A DNA stretch of 64,000 nt from Liolophura sinensis (lineage: Eukaryota; Mollusca; Polyplacophora; Chitonida; Chitonidae): contig NC_088306.1 in the NCBI RefSeq assembly GCF_032854445.1, positions 19,317,764 to 19,381,763 of the forward strand, in the 5' to 3' direction. Within the stretch, counting starts at the first letter, position 1. Each line of letters begins with the position of its first letter. Below, piece after piece: positions 1 through 8,584 of the stretch. Both the position numbers and the translations under genes were made by a program. Under the pieces are notes generated by a model. The model was not told the origin of the DNA. It did not search any database and worked only from the letters and a program-made list of their open reading frames with translations.

Positions 1-109
1 CACCCAGTCAGGAGTGAGTCTGGCCCGACATACAACCTTACAACCTCTCCACATACACATCAAGACAAGGGGGTGAGTACGGAAAGTGGAAATTCTTCAT
101 AGAGATAGT

Positions 110-480
110 GCACTTTAATATACTATTTTATATTGCATCTCGCAGTCGTCATCATTCATATTGCGCACCTGCAAAAATCCCAATTTGCATTTCAGGAGTC
201 TCAGATGCTTATGCAGATATTGGCGAGACAGGTGGGGGCTCTTGCAAACTACTACAGTTGAAAGACATGATTTTATGCTACTTGCTGACGGCTCTGTCGA
301 GTCGACAGGCAGATGTGTATTCAGTCTAGCAGCTAGCAAGTCTATGTTAGTTACTGAAAGCCGTAACCTGTCTCGCCGATGTCTGTGTGACCTTGCGAAA
401 CTCCTGAAACGCTTATCGGACTTATTGCAAGATGACGATCCTTTGACCTCATCTATTTTTCCGTGCTGAAATGCAAAAAT
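110..480. repeat. Imperfect inverted repeat, possible MITE remnant
   Basis: The left arm (about 180-232: TTTGCATTTCAGGAGT, then TTGGCGAGACAGG) is repeated in reverse complement on the right (about 366-475: CCTGTCTCGCCGATG, then ACTCCTGAAACG and GAAATGCAAAAATGG). The arms diverge and are offset by insertions. A foldback or MITE-type element is the simplest reading. The short open frames across it are by-products of the inverted repeat and resemble no protein I know. Confidence 0.4.
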
Positions 481-549
481 GGAACTAATCCACCTGAACC
501 GGTATTCATTCAGTACTCTATTTAATATTATACACCAACCCCTGCATGC

Positions 550-895
550 CATGATACATGCATCTTAGCACACACGATACACGATACATGCATCTTAGCA
601 CACACGATACACGATACATGCATCTTAGCACACACGATACATGCATCTTAGCACACACGATACATGCATCTTAGCACACACGATACATGATACATGCATC
701 TTAGCACACACAATACACGATACATGCATCTTAGCACACACGATACACGATACATGCATCTTAGCACACACGATACACGATACATGCATCTTAGCACACA
801 CAATACATCCATCTTAGCACACATGATACACAATACATGCATCTTAGCACACACGATACATGATACATGCATCTTAGCACACGCTGATGCTTTTT
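550..895. repeat. Minisatellite, GATACATGCATCTTAGCACACAC units
   Basis: About a dozen copies of a unit of roughly 22-30 bp built from GATACATGCATCTTAGCACA, with or without an added ACGATACAC. Units of two lengths are mixed. Degenerate copies (TCTCAGCACACT, ATACATTCGTCTTAGCAC) continue to about 1640 on the far side of a SINE insertion, so the original array was longer. Confidence 0.85.
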
Positions 896-951
896 TCTCA
901 GCACACTATGGTACCTCTCAGTACTGTATGATACATTCGTCTTAGCACACA

Positions 952-1137
952 GTTCAATTCCAGCTCATGCTGGTTTCCTCTCCAGCCATACGTGGGAAGG
1001 TCTGGCAACAACCTGCAGATCGGTGTGGTTTCTCCCTGAACTCTGCCAGGTTTCCTCCTACCATAATGCTGGCTGTTATCGTATGTGAAATATTCTTGGG
1101 TGCGGCGTAGAGTACGAATCAAATAAATAAATAAAAT
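952..1137 (+). mobile_element. 5'-truncated SINE with AAATAAATAAA tail
   Basis: Starts at the box-B-like GTTCAATTCCAGC and runs through the body motifs ACGTGGGAAGGTCTG, CCTACCATAATGCTGG and GAAATATTCTTGGG to AATCAAATAAATAAATAAAA. It lacks the tRNA-like 5' head. It is flanked by CTTAGCACACA at 941-951 and 1138-1148, which would fit a target-site duplication, but the same word is part of the surrounding tandem repeat and could match by chance. Confidence 0.8.
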
Positions 1138-1139
1138 CT

Positions 1140-1640
1140 TAGCACACACTGATGCTTTTTTCTCAGCACACTCCGATACATATGTCTCAACACTTTATAG
1201 TCCTCAACCTTTTCGCTATGAAATGATCAACTATGAGTGTAATTTATGCACAAATTTTAAATAGACTTTTTAGACGAAACTACGTTAGATGGAGTGGTCA
1301 GTTTGAGGGCTTGGTAAGAAATATTATATCAGTGAACTCAGAATAATGCCTTCAGAATATGCTTGGATAAACACTTTCCAAATATGGGAAAAGTTTGAAG
1401 AGTTACAGCATTATGGTTACCATCTCCACACACCATGATACATACGTGTACATCTGAGTACACTGGGATACATCTTAACGAACTAGGGATAAATATGTCT
1501 CTGCACACACCGTAATCCATACATTTTGGTATATTTTGATACAAATGTCTCCGCTCACAATGGTATGTGTATCTCAGCACACTGTCATTCATACATGTCA
1601 GTACACTATAGTGTACACGCACAGTGTATTCTAGCTGAGC
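1140..1640. repeat. Degenerate continuation of the 550-895 repeat family
   Basis: No gene is visible. Scattered words such as CTCAGCACACT, TCAGCACACTGTCATTCATAC and GATACATATGTCTCAACAC resemble decayed units of the minisatellite upstream. The 35-bp block at about 874-908 is nearly repeated at 1138-1172. Confidence 0.5.
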
Positions 1641-1644
1641 ATGA

Positions 1645-1835
1645 TTTATTTAGTTATTTATTTGATTGGTGTTTTACACCGTACTCAAGAATATTTCACT
1701 TAAACGGCAATGGCCAGCATTATGGTGGGAGGAAACTGGGAAACCCACAACCACCCGCAGGTTGCTGACAGACTTTCCCACATACGGCCAAAGAGGGAGC
1801 CAGCATGAGCTGGACTTGAAGTCACCTTGAGGAGA
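1645..1835 (-). mobile_element. SINE body, minus strand
   Basis: Reads on the + strand as TATTTATTTGATTGGTGTTTTACACCGTACTCAAGAATATTTC and onward through CCAGCATTATGGTGGGAGG and AGCCAGCATGAGCTGGACTT. This is the reverse complement of the common SINE body. Where its tRNA-like head should follow, the sequence passes into the 51-bp minisatellite. Confidence 0.85.
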
Positions 1836-2345
1836 GGATCCTTGGTCATTGTGCCGTGCTGGCGTGCTAAACCCCTCTGCCGGGGAGGCTCCTGGGTCAT
1901 TGTGCCGTGCTGGCATGCTAACCCCCTCTGCCGGGGAGGCTTCTGGGTCATTGTGCCGTGCTGGCGTGCTAACTCCCTCTGCTGGGGAGGCTCCTGGCTC
2001 ATTGTGCTGTGCTGGCATGCTAACTCCCTCTGCCGGGGAGGCTCCTGGGTCATTGTGCCGTGCTGGCATGCTAACCCCCCTCTGCCGGGGAGGCTCCTGG
2101 GTCATTGTGCCGTGCTGGCGTGCTAACTTCCTCTGCTGGGGAGGCTCCTGGCTCATTGTGCTGTGCTGGCATGCTAACTCTCTCTGCTGGGGAGGCTCCT
2201 GGGTCATTGTGCCGTGCTGGCGTGCTCACTCCCCCTGCCGGGGAGGCTCCTGGGTCATTGTGCCATGCTGGCATGCTAACCCCCTCTGCCGGGGAGGCTC
2301 CTTGGTCATTGTGCTGTGCTGGCATGCTAACTCCCTCTGCCAAGA
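1836..2345. repeat. 51-bp minisatellite derived from a SINE head
   Basis: About ten copies of a 51-bp unit containing GGGGAGGCTCCTGGGTCATT, GTGCCGTGCTGG and CATGCTAACTCCCTCTGC. The same words form the minus-strand SINE head in intact copies elsewhere (for example GAGACTCCTGGGTCATTACG near 18800), so the array grew by amplification of the inserted SINE's own sequence. Units differ at a few positions. 51 is a multiple of 3, which explains the open frames on both strands here. Confidence 0.9.
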
Positions 2346-2596
2346 AGGCTGCGCACCATGATCGATGTACGTGCACACATATGTCGCCCTAGCATGATTA
2401 TACAACTTTAAGCGTGGGTTTTTTTCAGGCACTTAAGTTTTCTCCACCCATTAATATGCCTACCATTGTAGTCAGTGTCAAATAATCTTGAGTACAGTGT
2501 TAAACCTGAATGGGATGAATGAAGAAAATGAAATTATACAAAAAGAACACAGAAATGAACACACACACACACACATAACACACTTATTGTTTACAG

Positions 2597-2773
2597 ACCC
2601 TGTCCATTAACATTGGGTACTTCAGAGAAGTACATGTGCATCAAGGGTGAATTTGGGGCTGTCAACGTTCTGAAGGAAAAGACCATCCTGGAGAACACTG
2701 GGAGTCGTATGACCAGGGCAGCTGTAGGAATCGGCAACTACATCGTGTTGATGGAACTCAACAAATCAGACAG
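2597..2773 (+). CDS. Internal exon of an unrecognised gene (exon a)
   Basis: Open exon with a good acceptor (TTGTTTACAG before 2597) and donor (CAGACAG then GTACCC). It is read in phase 2 and ends in phase 2. The translation includes PLTLGTSEKYMCIKGEFGAV, then KEKTILENTGSRMTRAAVGI, then NYIVLMELNKSDR. It joins in frame to the exon at 3610-3677. Codon use and the absence of stops over 177 bases support coding. I do not recognise the family. Upstream exons must lie before 2597, possibly outside the window. Confidence 0.7.
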
Positions 2774-2924
2774 GTACCCTATTTAATTCTTCAATGGTCT
2801 CAACCACTTCTGCAATCAGTATTTTGAAACATTATGAGAGAACTGTACGGTGCAGAGAAACAATTTGCACAGTCTTTATTGACACAGAAAAATCAGCATC
2901 ATTTTCATAGGCAGACAGGTGACT

Positions 2925-3082
2925 GAGGCAGACAGGTGACTGAGGCAGACAGGTGACTGAGACAGACAGGTGACTGAGGCATACAGGTGACAGAGGCAGA
3001 CAGGTGACTGAGGCACACAGGTGACAGAGGCAGACAGGTAACTGAGGCAGACAGGTGACTGAGGCAGACAGGTGACTGAGCA
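2925..3082. repeat. 17-bp tandem repeat GAGGCAGACAGGTGACT
   Basis: About nine copies of GAGGCAGACAGGTGACT with small changes (ACAGAGG, GTAACTG), in the intron after exon a. The unit contains CAGACAGGT, which is also the end of exon a plus its GT (2768-2775), so it may be another splice-junction-derived array. The shared stretch is only 9 bases and the array starts about 150 bp downstream. Confidence 0.85.
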
Positions 3083-3309
3083 CAGTGTAACTACGGAGAC
3101 ACTTAACTGAGGCAAGTTGTCATGCTGACGAACTCAGTGTTGGTCCGCATGTAATAGGGAAAATACATGTAAGAATTGTTTGTCCTATGTTGACCTGTTA
3201 CCTGAATGTGTCCAATGTGTTGGAACATGCAGGTAAAGACTGGTTTGGCTGGAGTCTTTTATCGGAAGGTTTGTCATGTACCGGCTGAGGTGTTTTGGTT
3301 TCTTTACAG

Positions 3310-3410
3310 CTAGGCTTTGTTGAATTCCTTTCACACATAAGGTGGGCCGCTCTTATTCAAGTGAAATATTGTTGAGTATGCCGTAAAATGTCAAGAAAAC
3401 AAATAACTGA
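3310..3410 (+). mobile_element. Degenerate SINE tail
   Basis: GTGAAATATTGTTGAGTATGCCGTAAAATG followed by AACAAATAAC matches the 3' end of the common SINE. The rest is too eroded to align by eye. Confidence 0.45.
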
Positions 3411-3609
3411 AATTAGAATGTTAGAAGAACCCATATCATGAAGTAGATCTAGATTACCTGCGACAGGCCAGTTAACAAGATTTGATCAAGCCAATGCATA
3501 AATTTGTGTATAAGTTTGCAGACTGATAGACAAACAAATAAACACAGGCTAAGACATGCATGACCTGCTCAGCAGTGGTAATAATACAATGACTACATTT
3601 TCTTGATAG

Positions 3610-3677
3610 TGTTGACGTCACTCTGGCTCTGGAACTACCTGGGAGACCTAAAGAAGTCCATTTCATGGGACAACAAG
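3610..3677 (+). CDS. Internal exon of the same unrecognised gene (exon b)
   Basis: The acceptor is TCTTGATAG before 3610. The donor is GGACAACAAG then GTGAGC. The 68 bases begin in phase 2 and end in phase 1, translating as S-VDVTLALELPGRPKEVHFM-GQQ. This donor is preferred over a second GT at 3698 (TTCAG then GTAAAA) because only phase 1 keeps the next exon open. The function is unknown. Confidence 0.65.
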
Positions 3678-4059
3678 GTGAGCTGGTTTACTTCAGGTAA
3701 AACTCCACCCACCTGTTTTTGTCCAGTACTCTTGTCTGATCTTACAAGTGAAAAGCCCTGTAAAGAATAATGTCATCATTAAACTTCCTATAGAGAATTC
3801 TGTCTGCACCTTAAAGAGCTTCAACAAGGAGAAGAATAGAATTCATACATCATTTTTTACTACAATCAGTCGTGGCAAATTGTCGTCATTTTATGAAAAT
3901 GTGCGGCACATGAAAAGGCTCACCTGCCCTTAAACTGCATACCCCTCCCTCCTTCTCACTGCACGGGCGTTAGCGACAGTAAGCAGTCAGTGAGCTAATG
4001 TGGCCATTTGCAGTGTCTAATCTTCACTTGTCTTCCCCCAATACTGTCTGAACATAAGT

Positions 4060-4195
4060 AAGTATGTCACACGTAGGAAAGTTTGTCTGTGACATGCCAA
4101 GGCTTTTCCCCCAGGCACTTCCTCCTCATAGAAAACCGAGTACATATAAAAATTCTCTAGCATGGTGTTAAAGTATAATCAAATAAATAAATAAA
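4060..4195 (+). mobile_element. Degenerate SINE tail
   Basis: GGCTTTTCCCCCAGGCACTT, CTAGCATGGTGTTAAAG and AATCAAATAAATAAATAAAA follow the order of the common SINE body and tail. Confidence 0.5.
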
Positions 4196-4335
4196 ATTGT
4201 AAATCTTTTTTGCAAGAAGATGAAGGAACCACATATTTAAACATTTATCGTAATTATGTACTACATACAGTGTATACTAGTGTATAAATTAGAAAACATA
4301 GCTCATAGTCTAGTAATATACTGTATTTTTTGCAG

Positions 4336-4604
4336 TGGGTTTTCTTGTTACTGCCGGCGTTCATTCCTCAAACTTCGCGTACTGCGAGAACCTGTATCAT
4401 GTTGATTATGACGGTAACGTCCGTGGTATTCTGCCGTGCTTGGGACTGGGGCCTCGTTCCTTCTTCTCGTTCCCCCATCAGGGAAGGGCAGTTACTTCTC
4501 CTGGGGGAGAAATGAACAGTGATCAAACACACCCCCTGGCTGGCTGGTACGTGTACATGAGAGATGGTCATGGAGGCCTGTGCTGTTTTAGAATAGGTTA
4601 CTGA
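4336..4604 (+). CDS. Probable last exon of the unrecognised gene (exon c)
   Basis: The acceptor is TTTTTTGCAG before 4336. Entered in phase 1 it is open to a TGA at 4602-4604 and translates as VGFLVTAGVHSSNFAYCENL, then YHVDYDGNVRGILPCLGLGP, then RSFFSFPHQGRAV and so on to GLCCFRIGY. It is rich in aromatic residues and Cys, suggesting a folded, possibly extracellular domain, but no family is recognised. An AATAAA lies 200 bases after the stop. A strong internal donor (GGCTG then GTACGTG at 4547) could allow an alternative form that skips this stop. Confidence 0.65.
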
Positions 4605-4806
4605 GCCTGGTCTTAACATGCAGAAGTTGGGGGCTGAATAGTGTACTGAGTCACCCTGAAGTCTTTAAAAAGTAATGACTTACACCATTCATCACCACTG
4701 TGCCTGGTTTTGGGTTTGAGGGAGGTATCAAGCTAGTACTGTTTTGATGGGTATCATGGGAAAATTTTCCACACATTTTTGGTGAGAACAAGTTTTTAAT
4801 TTGTAT

Positions 4807-4812
4807 AATAAA
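4807..4812 (+). terminator. Candidate poly(A) signal AATAAA
   Basis: AATAAA 200 bases after the TGA at 4602-4604, in an A/T-rich context. It fits the 3' end of the gene with exons at 2597-4604. AATAAA is frequent by chance here and in SINE tails. Confidence 0.4.
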
Positions 4813-5510
4813 TTGATAAAAAAAATGATTTAAAAAAAGATTAGCAACAATCGTATTGTCTCTTACATTTTTATCTGACCAATCAAATGCAGGATCGTGT
4901 AACTCGAGTGTATGAATAAGTCAGCATATGATATGACTCTTTCAGGAAACTGTTTCCATAAATCGTCAATGAATATTCAGTGCAATTTATACACCTTTTT
5001 AAATTTGATTTAGGGGACAAAACTACATTGGTGTGGTTGTACAATTTCAGGACTTCACAAAAAGTACAATTTTATCAATGTACTAAGAATAATGCCGTCA
5101 GAATATGCTTGAATAAACATCTTGCAAACATGCCAAAATGTTGATTTCTCTCATAAGGCGTGGCCTGGAAATGGAAGGAAAACTATCTCAGTAGGTTTAT
5201 AGGCTCGATCATTTCTACAACCAAAACTGTGAGTTAAAATTTTCACTGAGATGGCCACCAAAATAGCACTAGTCCTTTTTCAACAACTAGCACATGGGAC
5301 AAAACCAAACAAGGTGAACGAGAAAAGAAATAGAGAACTCAGATAAGGGAGATAAGCTGTTCAGAACCTCATGTGGTTTTAAGGACAGGCAGTTGTGGGT
5401 ATCGGCTACATTGAAGAGAGGGCACAGTGTAGCTTAGAGGTGCACGTCATGCATGTACCCTTAGTGTTAAATTGTGCTATAATACCTTGTACATGGTCTG
5501 GACTTGGTTA
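4813..5510. other. No gene seen
   Basis: A/T-rich sequence without convincing exons. The 64-codon frame at 5395 has no splice or start context. CTAAGAATAATGCCGTCAGAATATGCTTG (about 5083-5111) is nearly identical to a stretch at about 1338-1365, so a dispersed repeat is present in both places. Confidence 0.5.
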
Positions 5511-5735
5511 TATTTATTTGTTTGATTGGTGTTTTATGCAGTACTCAAGAATATTTCACTCATTCATCGGCCAGCATACATGGTATTAGGAAACCAGGCA
5601 GATCCGGGGGAAAAGCCACGACCATCCGCAGCTTACTGGCAGACCTTCCAATATACAGCTGGAGAGGAAGCCAGCATGAGCTGGACTTGAACTCACAGCG
5701 ACCATATTGGTGAGAGGCTCTTTGATCGACTGGAT
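5511..5735 (-). mobile_element. SINE, minus strand, nearly full length
   Basis: TATTTATTTGTTTGATTGGTG, GTACTCAAGAATATTTCACT, CCACGACCATCCGCAG, GAGGAAGCCAGCATGAGC and TTGAACTCACAGCGACC are in the order expected for a minus-strand copy. The distal part of the tRNA-like head is lost after GTGAGAGGCTC. Confidence 0.85.
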
Positions 5736-6415
5736 TATATAAAACAAATGTAGCTTTATAAGAATGTAGATGTATGTGCGATAGATTTCTAGCCAACAGA
5801 ACTCTGTGATACACAATATATCATTTTTAGGGGATGAATAAGCAAATGAAGTATTTAAGCAATGTTTAATAGCAGAGTGTAAGGCACTTCTTTAATCAGA
5901 AGAGTATTTGTTATATAGCTTATTTGTTTAATCATTATGTTTTTTTTTAATTATATATTTTTATGTATATATTTTTGGCAGTATTTATAGTGACACAGCT
6001 GTATATGTTTATTAAGCACTTCTCTGTGATACTTGTTAAGGTGAAGAGTAATATTTTATTACGCAAAATCTTGACGTGTTTAGTGGTGGGATTTGTTTGG
6101 AATTACCATAAAGTTCCTATTGATATAGTATATGTATTATTTCTGTTTTGTGAGTTTCTTCTGTACTGGCTTATTTTCTATTATAAGTGTTTTCACAGGA
6201 AAGTCACACAAATTAACCAAAATTTTATAACTGAATTTACAACTGTTGTCATCGAGTTCATTGTTGCTATTATTTCCAATGCTAAAATCAAGATAAAATT
6301 TGCTCTGTCTCTTGTTCCATCACTATCAGTGCCCTGTATTTAACGAGTAATAAAAATCCGGAAAGTAAAAACAACATGAATTGTAGCAATAATGGCATAC
6401 ATGCAGTTTAGGAAG
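5736..6415. other. A/T-rich sequence, no supported gene
   Basis: Contains an isolated 126-codon open frame (5963-6343) of very A/T-rich, hydrophobic composition. It lacks a recognisable domain and a good start context, and I take it as chance. No exon pair or RNA gene is visible. Confidence 0.45.
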
Positions 6416-6419
6416 TCTT

Positions 6420-6560
6420 GTCTCCGGCGGTACATGGAAAGCTCTGACAACAACTTGCGGATGGTCATGAGTGTCCTCCGGGCTCTGCCATGTTTCAGTT
6501 CACCATGATGCTGACCGCCGGCGTGTAAGTGAAATTTTCTTGAGTAAATCACCGATGGAA
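6420..6560 (+). mobile_element. Divergent SINE body
   Basis: GCGGATGGTCATGAGTGTCC, GGGCTCTGCCATGTTTC, CCATGATGCTGACCGCCG and GTGAAATTTTCTTGAGTA match the common SINE in order. The tail is lost and the head is absent. Confidence 0.65.
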
Positions 6561-6590
6561 TCAATAATCTTGTCCTTCGTGCTGATTCAG

Positions 6591-6711
6591 ATCTCATGCT
6601 GAGAACACCCATATCTACGGACCAGGTGTCCCGCTCTACACACAGGATATTATATCACCTCACTGCAATGGTTCACTGAGCTATGAAGCTGGCGTTGTTA
6701 AGTTCAGCACA
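6591..6711 (+). CDS. Orphan exon-like open block
   Basis: The acceptor is GTGCTGATTCAG before 6591. The donor GTAAGTAA starts at 6712. Entered in phase 2, the 121 bases are open: SHAENTHIYGPGVPLYTQDI, then ISPHCNGSLSYEAGVVKFST. The good splice sites and protein-like composition argue for a real exon. It could belong to an alternative transcript of the gene ending at 4604 or to a separate gene. Direct joining to the 4547 donor would create a TGA, so another exon would be needed. The function is unknown. Confidence 0.4.
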
Positions 6712-7109
6712 GTAAGTAATGGTGGTGGGAAGATAGGCCTATTACGCTCAATCGCTTGCCACAGGGCAGAATACGTATATGTATCTCGGGATTAACTCTG
6801 GTATGGCTTCACTCCGGTGTCTTGGACAGAGAATTTGTTTCACCGTTGGTGAAGCCTTGAGCAGTCGATGACGCTCGTGTGACGACGACTTGTCTTCCAT
6901 TGGTATGGAACGGTGTACGTCATTCGTGGGAAAATTCCTCCCTACCTCGCGCGAAATTATGCCCCAGACACTCACAGGGCACGTTGGACAAATCACACGT
7001 AACACTACGTGCACGCAACTTTCATGACAACCAGTACTGTACATGTGAGTACTACGTCACTCGTACCCATGGTGATATCTACATTTACACGTAGTGCTAT
7101 ATGCGCATT

Positions 7110-7212
7110 GTTAGACCGAAACCACGTTCCTCCACTAAGGAACTGGCTGCCGTCATGTAGGTGAAGAATTCTTGAATATGGTTTCAAAAACTAATCAAAT
7201 AAATAAAAAAGC
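7110..7212 (+). mobile_element. Degenerate SINE tail
   Basis: CTGGCTGCCGTCATGTAGGTG, GAATTCTTGAATATGG and AATCAAATAAATAAA keep the order of the SINE 3' half. Confidence 0.55.
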
Positions 7213-7739
7213 CATCATGACAATTGTATTATTATCGAAAAGCTTTAAATTTGTGCAAAATTTAAAAACAAACGATGAGCTTTCCCATTTATAGCAAGCA
7301 CAACATCAGGCAACGACACGTATTCTCATTTGCATAAAAACCGTGGTTACTTGCAAGAGGAACGTTTAAACAGACGTATGTCAGACATTGAACAAGGATT
7401 ATAAAGGAAAATTTTTGACAACAGGCGTCAAGTTTCGCCGATATCAGGTGGACGGGTTACAAAACCGCCGTGAAATGGTAAACGTGGTTTAAAGCGATGT
7501 TAAAACCGCAAACAAATATAACGAAGTTGACTGATGGAGTCAGGAAATTTTACAAAAGAGTTCTTCCCAGTTTTATGTAGGTATGAGTAAATTATGAGAA
7601 AGGTCATTCTTGAAATTGTAGCTTTAGTCCAATTGTGTCATGTCACTGCACGGTCAGATTGAAACCGTGATGGTAACGTTAAAAAATAACTTGATGGCCC
7701 ATATAGATGCTTCTCATTGTTACGCCCGTTTCATAGTAA

Positions 7740-7899
7740 TGTCATGTGACGTTACGCAGCAAGTCTGAAGAACGCTTACTGGTCAGTTTTCTCCACGTGA
7801 CGTAGACAATCAGATCACGTCAGGCGGGTTGACAAGAGGTCAGTTACCAATCGTGGAGTGAAGACGTATGCTTTTGCAAACTTTTGATGATGAGCCAAG
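7740..7899 (+). promoter_or_regulatory. Candidate proximal promoter of the stathmin-like gene
   Basis: Contains CACGTGACGTAG (about 7795-7806), which joins an E-box CACGTG to a CRE-like half site TGACGT, and TGTGACGTTACG at about 7745-7756. No TATA box is obvious. The assignment rests only on position (about 100 bases before the ATG) and these motifs. Confidence 0.3.
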
Positions 7900-8452
7900 A
7901 TGGGATGTGTGAATTCCAAAAGGAAGAGGAATCGTATTGCCCCGCTGGAGCAAGACAATGTGTCATCTGAAGGTGAAGTTACTGTAGTGGCGAAGATTTA
8001 CCTGCCACTCTTCCTCCAGCCGGCCCTTGAGGAGCCACGGAAGAGAGTCTGAGCAAGAAGTGCTGGAGAAACTCCAGCAAGATGGTGTCTTAAGATCCCA
8101 GACACTTAATATAAAAGACAATGGTAGTGTGGTGTTTTTCGTGTCACTGGACGGAAATCCCTACCCATCGGGAAAACCTCGGCTCTTAGAACCCATCGAG
8201 CTTAAACAAGAGCGGCAAAAGATAAAGGCTGATCTGGAGAAGCGGATGGCAAATGCTAGCCAGTTGAGGAAGGATACCTTTCGACGAGTGAAGAGGAAGG
8301 CCCGCATCACCTCCGCAAGGCAGAGGCAAGCCATGGCCAATAAGGAGAAGGCAGAAGAGGCTCTGCAAAGGATTTACAAGGAGAGGTTAGAAATGAAACA
8401 GGAAAGAGCTGCCAGAAACCGCCAGCAGTCCCGCCACGGGCACAGAAAATAA
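7900..8452 (+). CDS. STMND1: Stathmin domain-containing protein 1-like; frame changes between 5' and 3' parts
   Basis: The ATG at 7900 (context CCAAGATGG) starts MGCVNSKRKRNRIAPLEQDN. Gly2/Cys3 followed by basic residues is a typical N-myristoylation plus palmitoylation signal, as in membrane-anchored stathmins and STMND1. The downstream part lies one frame over and is open from 7988 to the TAA at 8450-8452. It includes EQEVLEKLQQDGVLRSQTLN, then the Lys/Arg/Glu-rich helical KQERQKIKADLEKRMANA and KEKAEEALQRIYKERLEMKQ, ending RQQSRHGHRK. The layout (lipidated N-terminus, short LEKL..DGVL segment, charged coiled coil) fits STMND1 from memory of the family. Stathmins bind tubulin. No in-frame splice fits well: the strong donor AAG-GTGAAG at 7973 is phase 1, whereas the best acceptor (CTCTTCCTCCAG, ending 8019) needs phase 2. 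Either a weaker acceptor near 8045 is used or one base is missing or added. The giant array starts about 130 bases after the stop. Confidence 0.6.
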
Positions 8453-8584
8453 ATGGCGGGAATGTAAGAGATCGGGAGGAATGCGGTGGTGAGCTTGTTC
8501 TGGTATGGGCAGATGACGAGTGAGTGTGTATGGGGAGATACATATGGCTACGTTGCATGGCGAATGTGGTGAAAAGGTGCATGG

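Noticed and set aside
3698-3703. Alternative donor GTAAAA for exon b
   Set aside because: Gives phase 2, which puts a stop in the next exon; the GTGAGC donor at 3678 gives the open phase.
5963-6343. 126-codon hydrophobic frame
   Set aside because: A/T-rich sequence giving Phe/Ile/Leu/Tyr by composition; no domain or start context.
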